Shown here one piece after another: positions 24,410 through 32,513 of a DNA stretch of 64,000 bases. Every line of letters begins with the position of its first letter. Position 1 is the first letter of the stretch. Both the position numbers and the translations under genes were made by a program. This DNA is from Sphingomonadaceae bacterium (lineage in GTDB: Bacteria; Pseudomonadota; Alphaproteobacteria; Sphingomonadales; Sphingomonadaceae), in assembly GCA_009926135.1 (NCBI GenBank), contig RFPL01000004.1, forward strand, positions 1 through 64,000, read 5' to 3'. The notes below the pieces were generated by a model, which worked only from the letters and a program-made list of their open reading frames with translations, was not told the DNA's origin and ran no database searches.

Positions 24410-25853
24410 GCCTGCCCCAAAGGCTGCCCCCTTATCCTACTACGCCAAGCGCAAGGCCGTCTTTCCCAAGGTGGTGAGCGGCCCGTTCCGCCGCTTCAAG
24501 TGGCTGATGCTGGCCGTCACGCTGGGGATCTATTACCTCACACCGTGGCTGCGCTGGGACCGGGGCGCCTATGCCCCGGATCAAGCGGTGCTGGTCGATC
24601 TGGCCAATCGCCGCTTCTACATGTTCTCGATCGAAATCTGGCCGCACGAATTCTACTTCGTCGCCGGTTTGCTGATCATGGCGGGGATCGGACTGTTCCT
24701 GATCACCAGCGCCTTTGGCCGGGCCTGGTGCGGCTATTCCTGCCCGCAGACGATCTGGACCGACCTGTTCCAGCACGTTGACCGGCTGATCGATGGCGAT
24801 CGCAACGCGCAGGCCCGGCTGGAAGCCGCGCCCTGGGGGCCGCAGAAGGTGTTCAAGCGCGGCCTGAAGTGGTCGATCTACCTGGCGATCAGCTTCTGGA
24901 CCGGCGGTGCGTGGATCATGTACTTTGCCGATGCGCCCACTCTGACGGTCGATTTCTGGACCGGACAGGCCGCACCGGTGGCCTATGCGACGGTTGCGAT
25001 CCTGACTGCCACGACCTTCGTGTTCGGCGGCTTCATGCGCGAACAGGTCTGCATCTACATGTGCCCCTGGCCGCGCATCCAGACCGCGATGCTCGATGAA
25101 AAGAGCCTGATCGTCACTTACAAGGACTGGCGCGGGGAACAGCGCGGCTCGGTCAAGGCCAAGGAACGCGCACCCGACCTGATCGGTGACTGCGTCGATT
25201 GCAACCAGTGCGTTGCGGTCTGCCCGACCGGCTATGACATTCGCAACGGGCCTGACATCGCCTGCATCACCTGCGGCCTGTGCATCGATGCCTGCGACAA
25301 GGTGATGGTCCAGCTGGGCCGTCCGCGCGGGCTGATTGACTATGCCACGCTGGAAGACTGCGAGCATGAGCGCGCCGGTGGTGAGCGGCGCTCGATCCTC
25401 AAGACCGCGCTGCACTGGCGTACGCTGGTCTATTTCGGGGTCTGGGCGGCGATCGGGGTGGGGCTGCTCTTTGCGCTTGGCACCCGCCAGCGGATCGATC
25501 TCAGCGTGGCCAAGGACCGCAACCCGCCGTTCATGCTGCTGTCGAACGGCCAGGTCCGTAACGACTACACGCTCAAGCTGCGCAACATGGAAACGCGGCC
25601 GCGGCCGATGTCGGTCACGCTGGAAGGCCTGCCCGGCGCGGTGATGTGGACCGACGAGATGGGCCGGGAAAGCGCCTCGCGGGAGCTGCAGCTCACGGTC
25701 GCTCCCGACCAGACCAAGCCGGTCCGGGTTTATGTCGTCGCGCCGCAGGGGACGGAGGAGGAGGAATTCACCTTTGTTCTCGCCGCGCGTGACCGCGAGG
25801 CTGGCGGCGACCGCGCTGAAACCCGCTTCGATGCTCCTGAGGAAAGCGAATGA
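24396..25853 (+). CDS. ccoG: cbb3 assembly protein CcoG (RdxA/FixG)
   Basis: From the ATG at 24396 (GGGGAGA before it, overlapping ccoP by 14 bases) the protein is 485 aa. It has five to six membrane segments, a GYSCPQTIWTDLF segment, an 8-Cys ferredoxin region (CVDCNQCVAVCP and CITCGLCIDACD) and a C-terminal Ig-like periplasmic domain (about 395-485). CcoG is thought to reduce copper during cbb3 maturation. Confidence 0.95.
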   Translation: MLSPEPAPKAAPLSYYAKRKAVFPKVVSGPFRRFKWLMLAVTLGIYYLTPWLRWDRGAYAPDQAVLVDLANRRFYMFSIEIWPHEFYFVAGLLIMAGIGLFLITSAFGRAWCGYSCPQTIWTDLFQHVDRLIDGDRNAQARLEAAPWGPQKVFKRGLKWSIYLAISFWTGGAWIMYFADAPTLTVDFWTGQAAPVAYATVAILTATTFVFGGFMREQVCIYMCPWPRIQTAMLDEKSLIVTYKDWRGEQRGSVKAKERAPDLIGDCVDCNQCVAVCPTGYDIRNGPDIACITCGLCIDACDKVMVQLGRPRGLIDYATLEDCEHERAGGERRSILKTALHWRTLVYFGVWAAIGVGLLFALGTRQRIDLSVAKDRNPPFMLLSNGQVRNDYTLKLRNMETRPRPMSVTLEGLPGAVMWTDEMGRESASRELQLTVAPDQTKPVRVYVVAPQGTEEEEFTFVLAARDREAGGDRAETRFDAPEESE

Positions 25854-26314
25854 CCGCCACTGCCAGCAGCAAAGGCCAGCTGACCGGCCGCAAGATGACC
25901 GCGATCTTCGTGGCATTCTTCGGGGTGGTGATGGCGGTCAACTTCACCATGGCGCATTTTGCCAGCTCAACCTTCGGCGGCGTGGTGGTCGAGAATTCCT
26001 ACGTCGCCAGCCAGCACTACAACAAGTGGCTGGGCGCCGCCGCTGCGCAGGAGAAGCTGGGCTGGAGCGCCGCGGTGTCGCGCCTGCCCGATGACCGGGT
26101 GGCGGTGCGGTTTGCCGGGGCGCCAGACGGGCTGATTGTCAATGCGGTGGCCCGCCATCCGCTCGGCCGCGCGCCCGATCAGGCGCTGGCCTTTGTGCGC
26201 GCCGCCGATGGCGCCTTTGTTTCGACCAGGCCCGTCGCGCCGGGCCGCTGGATGCTCCGGCTGGCCGCCGAAGCCGGTGCGGCCAAGTGGCGCGAGGAGC
26301 AGGAACTGCGGTGA
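25850..26314 (+). CDS. ccoH: FixH/CcoH family cbb3 assembly protein
   Basis: The 154-aa protein has one membrane segment (about 17-36: AIFVAFFGVVMAVNFTMAHFA) and a periplasmic domain with SYVASQHYNKWL, the family's conserved region. CcoH is needed for stable cbb3 assembly. ATG overlaps the ccoG stop, and its own stop overlaps ccoI. Confidence 0.9.
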   Translation: MTATASSKGQLTGRKMTAIFVAFFGVVMAVNFTMAHFASSTFGGVVVENSYVASQHYNKWLGAAAAQEKLGWSAAVSRLPDDRVAVRFAGAPDGLIVNAVARHPLGRAPDQALAFVRAADGAFVSTRPVAPGRWMLRLAAEAGAAKWREEQELR

Positions 26315-28434
26315 ACGCGCCGGCGCGCCTTGATGATGCCCTGCCGCTTGAGGCGACCGTGCTGGTCGTGCCGGGAATGCACTGTGCGGGCTGCATGGGC
26401 AAGGTCGAGCGCGCCTTTGGCGGATTGCCGGGGGTCCATGGTGCCCGCGTCAACCTGACCGCGCGGCAGGTCCGGGTCGAACATGAAGCCAGCGTGCGCG
26501 AGCCGGAGCTGATGGCTGCGCTGGCTGACGCCGGGTTTGCCAGCCAGCCGCGGGTCGAGGACCTTTCCGCGCCGCCCTCCGCAGTCAAGCCGCTGCTCGC
26601 CCCGCTCGCCGTAGCGGCCTTTGCCTGCATGAACGTGATGCTGCTGTCTGTTTCGGTCTGGTCGGGGGCGGAAGGCACCACGCGTGACCTGTTCCACTGG
26701 CTTTCGGCGATGATCGGGGTGCCGGCAATTGCCTATGCGGGCCGTCCGTTCTTCAGTTCTGCCTGGAGCGCGCTGAAGAAGCGCAGCACCAACATGGACG
26801 TGCCGATCTCGATCGGGGTGACGCTGGCAACCGGCCTCAGCCTCTATGAAACCGCGACCGGCGGCCATGAGGCCTGGTTCGATGGCACGCTGATGCTGCT
26901 GCTGTTCCTGCTGGCTGGCCGGGTGCTCGACGCAATGATGCGTGACCGCGCCCGCGCCGGGGTCGATGCGCTGCTGCGCCAGGCTGCCCCGGGCGCGATG
27001 GTGGCCGCCAAGAACGGCAGTTTGGAATGGATTGCGGCGCGCGATCTGGTGCCGGGCATGGTCATGCGCGTCGCCGCCGGGGAACGGCTGGCGGCTGATG
27101 GCACGATTGCCACGGGCCAGAGCCGGTTCGACCGCTCGCTGCTGACCGGCGAGAGCGCGCCCGTGGCGATGCTGGCGGGCGATATGGTTCACGCCGGCAC
27201 GCTGAACCTCGAAGCGCCCGTTGACGTAAAGGTCACCGCCGCCGGGCTGGACACCTCGCTTTCCGAGATCGCGCGGCTGATGGAGGCCGCGGGGCAGGTC
27301 CGCTCCCGCTATGTCCGCATCGCTGACCGCGCCTCGCGGCTCTATGCGCCGGCGGTTCACACCCTTGCGGCGCTGACGCTGGCCGGCTGGCTGATCGCCG
27401 GGGCCGGGCTGCACCATTCGCTGGTGATCGCGATTGCCGTGCTGATCATCACTTGCCCCTGCGCGCTGGGTCTGGCCGTGCCGGTGGCGCAGGTCGTAGC
27501 CAGCGGGGCCCTGATGCGCGCTGGGATCATGGTCAAGGACGGGGCTGCGCTCGAACGGCTCGCCACGATCGACCGCGCGCTGCTCGACAAGACCGGCACG
27601 CTGACGCTGGGCCGCCCGCTGCCCGATCCGGCCAGCCTGGCTGCGCTGGACGCGGACGAAGCGGCCGTTGCACTCGCGCTCGCCTCGCACAGCCGCCATC
27701 CGCTGTCACGCGCGCTCGCCGATGCGCTGGGCGCTGCCGGTACCCGCGCCGCCCAATTGCAGGACGTTGCCGAAGAAGCCGGGCGCGGGGTTCGGGCGCG
27801 CTGGCAGGGACAGGACGTCGCGCTGCGCCGTCCCGACAGCGCCAGCGGCATCGCCACGGCCCTCGCCATCGGTAGCCGCCCGGTCCGCCTGATCGCCTTT
27901 TCCGACCAGCTGCGACCGGACTTTGCAGAGGCGCTGGCGCAACTCAGGGCATTGGGGATCGAAGCCACGATCCTCTCGGGCGACAATCCCGCTGCCGTCG
28001 CCGAAGTTTCGCACCAGACCGGGCTGACCGCCCAGGCCGCCGCCAGCCCCGCCGACAAGCAGGGCGCGATTGCCCGGCTTCAGGCGGCTGGCCACAAGGT
28101 GCTGATGGCCGGCGATGGCCTGAATGACGGCCCCGCGCTCTCCGCCGCCGATGCCAGCATTGCCCCGGGCAGCGCCAGCGATGTGGGGCGGCAGGCGGCA
28201 GATCTTGTATTCCTCGGCGATTCGCTGCTGGCCCTGCCGCGCGGGATCCGCGCCGCGCGCCGGACCATGGCGGTGGTGAAGCAGAACTTCGTCCTCGCGA
28301 TCGGCTACAATGCGCTGGCAGTGCCGCTGGCGATGGCCGGCTTTGTTACCCCGCTGATCGCGGCCGTGGCCATGTCGACCAGCTCGCTGATCGTCATCGC
28401 CAACTCGCTGCGGCTTTATGGGGCGGCGCGGTGA
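26311..28434 (+). CDS. ccoI: Copper-exporting P-type ATPase CcoI (FixI)
   Basis: From the GTG at 26311 the protein is 707 aa. An N-terminal metal-binding domain carries Cys25 and Cys28 (GMHCAGC), followed by eight membrane segments with the CPCALGLA ion-binding motif, the phosphorylation site DKTGTLTLG and GDGLNDGPAL. It delivers copper for the CcoN active site. Stop overlaps ccoS. Confidence 0.95.
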   Translation: MNAPARLDDALPLEATVLVVPGMHCAGCMGKVERAFGGLPGVHGARVNLTARQVRVEHEASVREPELMAALADAGFASQPRVEDLSAPPSAVKPLLAPLAVAAFACMNVMLLSVSVWSGAEGTTRDLFHWLSAMIGVPAIAYAGRPFFSSAWSALKKRSTNMDVPISIGVTLATGLSLYETATGGHEAWFDGTLMLLLFLLAGRVLDAMMRDRARAGVDALLRQAAPGAMVAAKNGSLEWIAARDLVPGMVMRVAAGERLAADGTIATGQSRFDRSLLTGESAPVAMLAGDMVHAGTLNLEAPVDVKVTAAGLDTSLSEIARLMEAAGQVRSRYVRIADRASRLYAPAVHTLAALTLAGWLIAGAGLHHSLVIAIAVLIITCPCALGLAVPVAQVVASGALMRAGIMVKDGAALERLATIDRALLDKTGTLTLGRPLPDPASLAALDADEAAVALALASHSRHPLSRALADALGAAGTRAAQLQDVAEEAGRGVRARWQGQDVALRRPDSASGIATALAIGSRPVRLIAFSDQLRPDFAEALAQLRALGIEATILSGDNPAAVAEVSHQTGLTAQAAASPADKQGAIARLQAAGHKVLMAGDGLNDGPALSAADASIAPGSASDVGRQAADLVFLGDSLLALPRGIRAARRTMAVVKQNFVLAIGYNALAVPLAMAGFVTPLIAAVAMSTSSLIVIANSLRLYGAAR

Positions 28435-28601
28435 ACGGCCTGGCGGTCCTGATCCCGGTCGCGCTGGGGCTGGGCATGCTGGGGCTGCTGGCCTTCTTCT
28501 GGGCGCTGAGGCGCGGACAGTTCGACGACCTTGATGGGGCCGCCGCGCGGATCCTGATCGATGACGAGGATGACACCCCTGGTGGCGGCAGGGCCGAATG
28601 A
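28431..28601 (+). CDS. ccoS: cbb3 maturation protein CcoS
   Basis: This 56-aa frame starts at a GTG overlapping the ccoI stop. It has one membrane segment (residues 4-24) and the CcoS signature FFWALRRGQFDDLDGAAARI, then an acidic tail. CcoS is required for cofactor insertion in CcoN. Confidence 0.92.
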   Translation: MNGLAVLIPVALGLGMLGLLAFFWALRRGQFDDLDGAAARILIDDEDDTPGGGRAE

Positions 28602-28846
28602 AGCGCGCCGCGCCCCTCTTTGCCTTGCTCGCGATCATGCCCGCAGCGTTCCACGCTGCGCCCGTCATGGCCAGTGACAGCTTGCTCGTGCCGATCTGCA
28701 CCGGCGACGGGCAGACCCGGCTGGTGGCGATCCCCAAAGGCGGCCCTGCGCCGCGCAAAGGGGGCGAGCAGGACTGCGTCAAGGGCTGCCACGGCGGATC
28801 GACCCGCAAGCGTGCCGGCGTTCCGAATTTTGAGCCTGCGCAATGA
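28598..28846 (+). CDS. Small exported protein of unknown function in the cco operon
   Basis: The 82-aa protein has a signal peptide (1-25, ending PVMA) and a 57-residue mature part with three Cys in a CTGDG and a DCVKGCHGG motif, plus one His, which could bind metal or haem. It is basic near the end (GGSTRKRAG). It overlaps both ccoS and hemN by ATGA junctions, so it belongs to the operon. I do not recognise a named family. A role in copper or cytochrome handling is only a guess from context. Confidence 0.7.
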   Translation: MKRAAPLFALLAIMPAAFHAAPVMASDSLLVPICTGDGQTRLVAIPKGGPAPRKGGEQDCVKGCHGGSTRKRAGVPNFEPAQ

Positions 28847-30192
28847 CGGCCGTGTCCGCCCCGGCGATAAGCAGCGGCATGTGGACTTACTACCCCGATC
28901 TGCTGGCCCAGCCGGTCCCGCGCTATACCAGCTACCCCACCGCCGCAGAGTTCGGTGACCGCGTTGGTGCGGCCGATGCCGATGCCGCGCTGCGCGGCGT
29001 CTCAGGCGATGTTTCGCTATATGTCCATATCCCGTTCTGCGAGCAGATCTGCTGGTACTGCGGCTGCAACACCAGCGCGGCCAACCGCCGCCAGCGCCTC
29101 GCCAGCTACCTCGATTCCCTCCACCGCGAGATCGCGCTGGCCGGGGTGCGGCTTGACGGGCGGATCGCCGCGCGGCGGATCGCCTTTGGCGGGGGCAGCC
29201 CCAATGCCATCGCGCCGACCGACTTTGTCCGGCTGGTCGATGCGCTGACGCTGCACGTCTCGCTCGACGATCCGCTTTGGTCGATCGAGATTGATCCGCG
29301 CACGCTGACGGCGGAATGGGCGCAGGTGCTCGGCTGGGTCGGGGTCAGCCATGCCTCGATGGGCGTACAGACCTTTGCCCCGCACCTGCAGGCTGCGATT
29401 GGCCGGGTGCAGGACGATGCCCTGATCGCAAGCGGTACGGAAATGCTGCGCGGCGCGGGCGTCACCTCGCTCAATTTCGACCTGATGTATGGCCTTCCCG
29501 GCCAGACGCTGACCGATCTCGAAACCACGCTGCGCCGCACGGTCGAGCTGGGGGCGGACCGGATCGCGCTGTTCGGCTATGCCCACGTGCCGCACCTGAT
29601 CCCGCGCCAGCGCCGGATCGATGCGACCAACCTGCCGGACCAGGCGACACGCTTTGCCATGGCTCAGTTCGGCTATGACCTGCTGGTAAGCGAGGGCTAT
29701 GTGCCCGTGGGCTTCGATCACTTTGCCAAGCCCGGCGATCCGCTGGCCCGCGCCGCGACGGGAGGAACCCTCCGCCGCAACTTCCAGGGCTTCACGGATG
29801 ACCAGGCCCCTGTGCTGATCGGGCTGGGGGCCTCGGCGATTTCGAGCATGCCGGGCGTGATCTGGCAAAACGAAAAGAACGCCGGCCGCTACCGGATGCT
29901 GCTGTCGCAAGATCGCCTGCCTGCCGCAGGCGGCCTGATCCGCAGTGCCGATGACCAGCGCCGCGGGGCCGTGATCGAAGGGCTGCTGTGCCGGGGCGAG
30001 GCCAGGCTCGATGCCGATCTGGTCAGCGAAGTTCTGGTCCGGCTGCTGCCGTTCGTGGACCGCGAACTGGCGACCCTCGACAACGGCACATTGCGCCTGC
30101 TGCCCGAAGCGTTGCCCTATGCCCGCACGATCGCCGCGCTATTCGACCCTTATCGGCAGGACTCTGCCCGCCGCTTCAGCTCTGCGGTTTGA
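28843..30192 (+). CDS. hemN: Oxygen-independent coproporphyrinogen III dehydrogenase HemN
   Basis: The 449-aa radical SAM protein has Cys66-x3-Cys70-x2-Cys73 (CEQICWYC, with a further Cys at 75 as in HemN) and the AFGGGSPNAI segment. It converts coproporphyrinogen III to protoporphyrinogen IX without oxygen, matching a micro-aerobic operon. The ATG at 28843 overlaps the upstream stop; the ATG at 28879 is an alternative start. Confidence 0.93.
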   Translation: MTAVSAPAISSGMWTYYPDLLAQPVPRYTSYPTAAEFGDRVGAADADAALRGVSGDVSLYVHIPFCEQICWYCGCNTSAANRRQRLASYLDSLHREIALAGVRLDGRIAARRIAFGGGSPNAIAPTDFVRLVDALTLHVSLDDPLWSIEIDPRTLTAEWAQVLGWVGVSHASMGVQTFAPHLQAAIGRVQDDALIASGTEMLRGAGVTSLNFDLMYGLPGQTLTDLETTLRRTVELGADRIALFGYAHVPHLIPRQRRIDATNLPDQATRFAMAQFGYDLLVSEGYVPVGFDHFAKPGDPLARAATGGTLRRNFQGFTDDQAPVLIGLGASAISSMPGVIWQNEKNAGRYRMLLSQDRLPAAGGLIRSADDQRRGAVIEGLLCRGEARLDADLVSEVLVRLLPFVDRELATLDNGTLRLLPEALPYARTIAALFDPYRQDSARRFSSAV

Positions 30193-30239
30193 GTTTTTTC
30201 CGCTGACGTGGTGCGCTGCTTCAGCCGCGCAGAAGCAGC

Positions 30240-30271
30240 AAAAAAAGAGCGGCTGATCTGTGCAGCCGCTC
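30240..30271 (-). terminator. Rho-independent terminator
   Basis: On the minus strand a 9-bp stem (GAGCGGCTG with CAGCCGCTC) and a 7-base loop are followed by TTTTTTT. It lies about 110 bases past the dsbD stop, so it can end dsbD transcripts as well as the candidate small RNA. Confidence 0.85.
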
Positions 30272-30317
30272 CAGGTGGGGAGAACGTTTGACCAGGAAGC
30301 CAGCTGGCTTCCGCCTT
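30240..30317 (-). ncRNA. Candidate Fnr-controlled small RNA
   Basis: Between the 3' ends of hemN and dsbD lies a unit read on the minus strand: a perfect Fnr box (30352-30365), then, at the distance expected for a class II promoter, a predicted start near 30317, a perfect palindromic stem (GGAAGCCAGCTGGCTTCC, 30295-30312), a single-stranded stretch containing TTCTCCCCACC, and a 9-bp stem followed by seven T (30240-30271). The C-rich stretch could pair with Shine-Dalgarno sites. FnrS of enterobacteria and AniS of Neisseria are known analogues in concept. The -10 element is weak. The transcript is predicted, not observed. Confidence 0.45.
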
Positions 30318-30351
30318 GTTCTCCTGATGGAACGGCCCACTGGCCAACGCT

Positions 30352-30365
30352 TTGATCGGAATCAA
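30352..30365. promoter_or_regulatory. Perfect Fnr box in a convergent intergenic region
   Basis: TTGATCGGAATCAA is a perfect match to TTGAT-N4-ATCAA. No protein gene starts near it: hemN ends at 30192 and dsbD ends at 30380, both pointing towards it. That makes a role in a noncoding transcript likely. Confidence 0.75.
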
Positions 30366-30379
30366 CCGGGCGATTTAAT

Positions 30380-32413
30380 TCAGCGCGCCGCCAGTTCGGC
30401 CAGACTGTCCGGACCCAGCACCTGCGGTAATTGCTCCGGCCCACTGCCGCCGGCCGGATACCACAGGTAAAGCGGCACCCCGGCGGCACCCTGTGCGGTC
30501 AGGAAGCGGGTGATGGCCGGATCGCGCCGGGTCCAGTCACCGCGCAGCACGATCACCCCGGCCTTGCGGAAGGCATCGCGGGTCGGTTCGCGCTCGATCG
30601 CCACGCGCTCATTGACCTTGCAGGACAGGCACCAGTCGGCGGTCATGTAGACGAAAACGGGCTTGCCCGAGGACCGCGCCTTGGCCAGCGCCTCCTCGCT
30701 GAAGGGCTGGGCATTCAGCAGTCCGGCTTCCGCGCTGGCTTCAGGCGCGCGCACCATGCCAGGCAGGCCCAGCGCCGACAGGGCCAGCAGCGCCGTCAAT
30801 CCGCCCCACCACAGCCGGCCGCCGGCCAGCCCGTTGCGTTGGCGCCGACCCAGCAGCACTAGTGCGGCGACCACAATCACCGCCAGCAGCACTAGGGCAA
30901 AGGCAAAGGCGCTGCCCCCGGTACGCGTCGCCAGCCAGCCAAGCGCGAGCGCGGTCAGCCCCATCGGCAGGGCCATCCAGCGGCGGAAGGCCACCATCCA
31001 CGCTCCCGGCTTGGGCATCCGGCGGCGCAGCGCGGGAACCCAGGCGATGGCTAGGAAAGGCAGGGCAATCCCCAGACCCAGCGCGGCGAACAGCAGCAGC
31101 GCCGGACCGGTCGGCAGCAGCAGCGCCGCGCCCATTGCCGCAGCCATGAACGGTCCGGTGCAGGGGGTTGCGGCAAAGGCGGCCAGCAGCCCGGTGGCAA
31201 AGGCACCCTGGGGTGAACCCTCGCTCGCAAAGCCGGGGACCATGAATTCATAAAGGCCCAGCAGGTTGGCAGTGATGGCCACGGCCAGCAGCAGCAGCGC
31301 CGCGATTACCAGTGGTTCCTGCAACTGGAAGGCCCAGCCCACTTCCTGCCCGGCGGCGCGCAGGCCCAGCAGCAGCCCGCCCAAGGCAAGACAGGCCACC
31401 ATGACGCCGGCGGTATAGGCCAGCCCTTCGGCGCGCGCCTGCGCCTCGCTCTCACCCGCACGGGCAAGGCTCAGCGCCTTGAGGCTGAGGATCGGGAAGA
31501 CACAGGGCATGACGTTGAGCAGCAGTCCTCCGGCCAAGGCGGCAAGGATCAGCCAGCCCAGCGAAGGTGCGGCGGCTGCGGCGCTTTGCAAGGAGGTGCC
31601 GCCAGTAGGCACAGGGCCCGGCGCAGCTGTGATCATCACCCCGTCACCCGCCGGATTGAGCCGCAATACGGCCTCGATCCGGCCCGGCTGGGCGGGATCG
31701 AACTTTGCCACGGGAAGCTCGGCCACCAGCTGATCGCCATCGCGGAAGAAGGCCTGCGGCGCGGCATAATCGACCACGCTGCTGGTCGAAAGAAACAGGT
31801 GCGGATCATTGACCTGCATCGCGGCTGGCAGCGGGATCGCCACGCGCAGCTTGCCGGCCGCAAAGGCAAACCGGGCCGGGCTGCCAAGCGGGGCGGGCAG
31901 CGCCGCGCGCCAGCGATCAAACCGGGCATCGGGCTGGCCGGGGGTGCCCACCATCACCCGCGTTGCCAGTTCGCCCTGTTCCGGCACGCAGATCTCGTCA
32001 GTGCAGGCCAGCCACTGCGCCTTGGCGCGCAGGTCCAGCACCTGGCCCGGCTTTGCGTCCGCCGGCACGGTAAAGGGCACCAGCAGGGCATATTCGGTCT
32101 TGAACACGTGGTTCATCAGCCCGGCGATGGTCAGCGTCGCCGGCACCGGATAGGCCAGCGCGCCGGCCTTGGCGCCGCTGGGCAAGGTCCAGTTCACGGT
32201 CATGCCCTGCCCGGCATCGCCGGGGTTCTGCCAATAGCCGTGCCAGCCAGGCTTGGGTTGCATGTCGATTGCCAGTGTCACCGTCCCGCCGGGCCGGGCC
32301 GGGCCCTCCGCCAGCAGGGTCGCGGTGATGTTGGTTTCGCCCGCCCGCGCCGGAGCGGCACCGAGGATAAGCAGTTGCAGCAGGAAGGCGATTAATGCCG
32401 CGAGGCGAGCCAT
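30380..32413 (-). CDS. dsbD: DsbD/ScsB-type thiol:disulfide interchange protein
   Basis: The 677-aa protein has a signal peptide (1-24), an N-terminal periplasmic domain with a Cys pair (WLACTDEICVP), a central transmembrane domain with eight segments and Cys in MPCVFPI and TPCTGPF, and a C-terminal thioredoxin domain with Cys595-Cys598 (DWCLSC). It moves reducing power from cytoplasmic thioredoxin to periplasmic proteins, for example for cytochrome c maturation. The start is the ATG at 32413. Confidence 0.92.
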   Translation of the reverse strand: MARLAALIAFLLQLLILGAAPARAGETNITATLLAEGPARPGGTVTLAIDMQPKPGWHGYWQNPGDAGQGMTVNWTLPSGAKAGALAYPVPATLTIAGLMNHVFKTEYALLVPFTVPADAKPGQVLDLRAKAQWLACTDEICVPEQGELATRVMVGTPGQPDARFDRWRAALPAPLGSPARFAFAAGKLRVAIPLPAAMQVNDPHLFLSTSSVVDYAAPQAFFRDGDQLVAELPVAKFDPAQPGRIEAVLRLNPAGDGVMITAAPGPVPTGGTSLQSAAAAAPSLGWLILAALAGGLLLNVMPCVFPILSLKALSLARAGESEAQARAEGLAYTAGVMVACLALGGLLLGLRAAGQEVGWAFQLQEPLVIAALLLLAVAITANLLGLYEFMVPGFASEGSPQGAFATGLLAAFAATPCTGPFMAAAMGAALLLPTGPALLLFAALGLGIALPFLAIAWVPALRRRMPKPGAWMVAFRRWMALPMGLTALALGWLATRTGGSAFAFALVLLAVIVVAALVLLGRRQRNGLAGGRLWWGGLTALLALSALGLPGMVRAPEASAEAGLLNAQPFSEEALAKARSSGKPVFVYMTADWCLSCKVNERVAIEREPTRDAFRKAGVIVLRGDWTRRDPAITRFLTAQGAAGVPLYLWYPAGGSGPEQLPQVLGPDSLAELAAR

Positions 32414-32513
32414 CGAATTGTCATCTCCTTGGCCTATTGCAGGCCTTGCGCTCAGGCGCGGGCAACGCCATCAGGGCCTTGCCGATTTCAGCGTCCAAAG
32501 CAAGGATTCACCC

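Noticed and set aside
26179..27699. 506-codon open frame antisense to ccoI
   Set aside because: It lies wholly opposite a well-conserved P-type ATPase gene, has low-complexity Arg/His/Gly-rich content and no start context. It is a shadow of high GC content, as are similar long antisense frames opposite ccoG, the flippase gene, the TonB receptor, serA and flhA.
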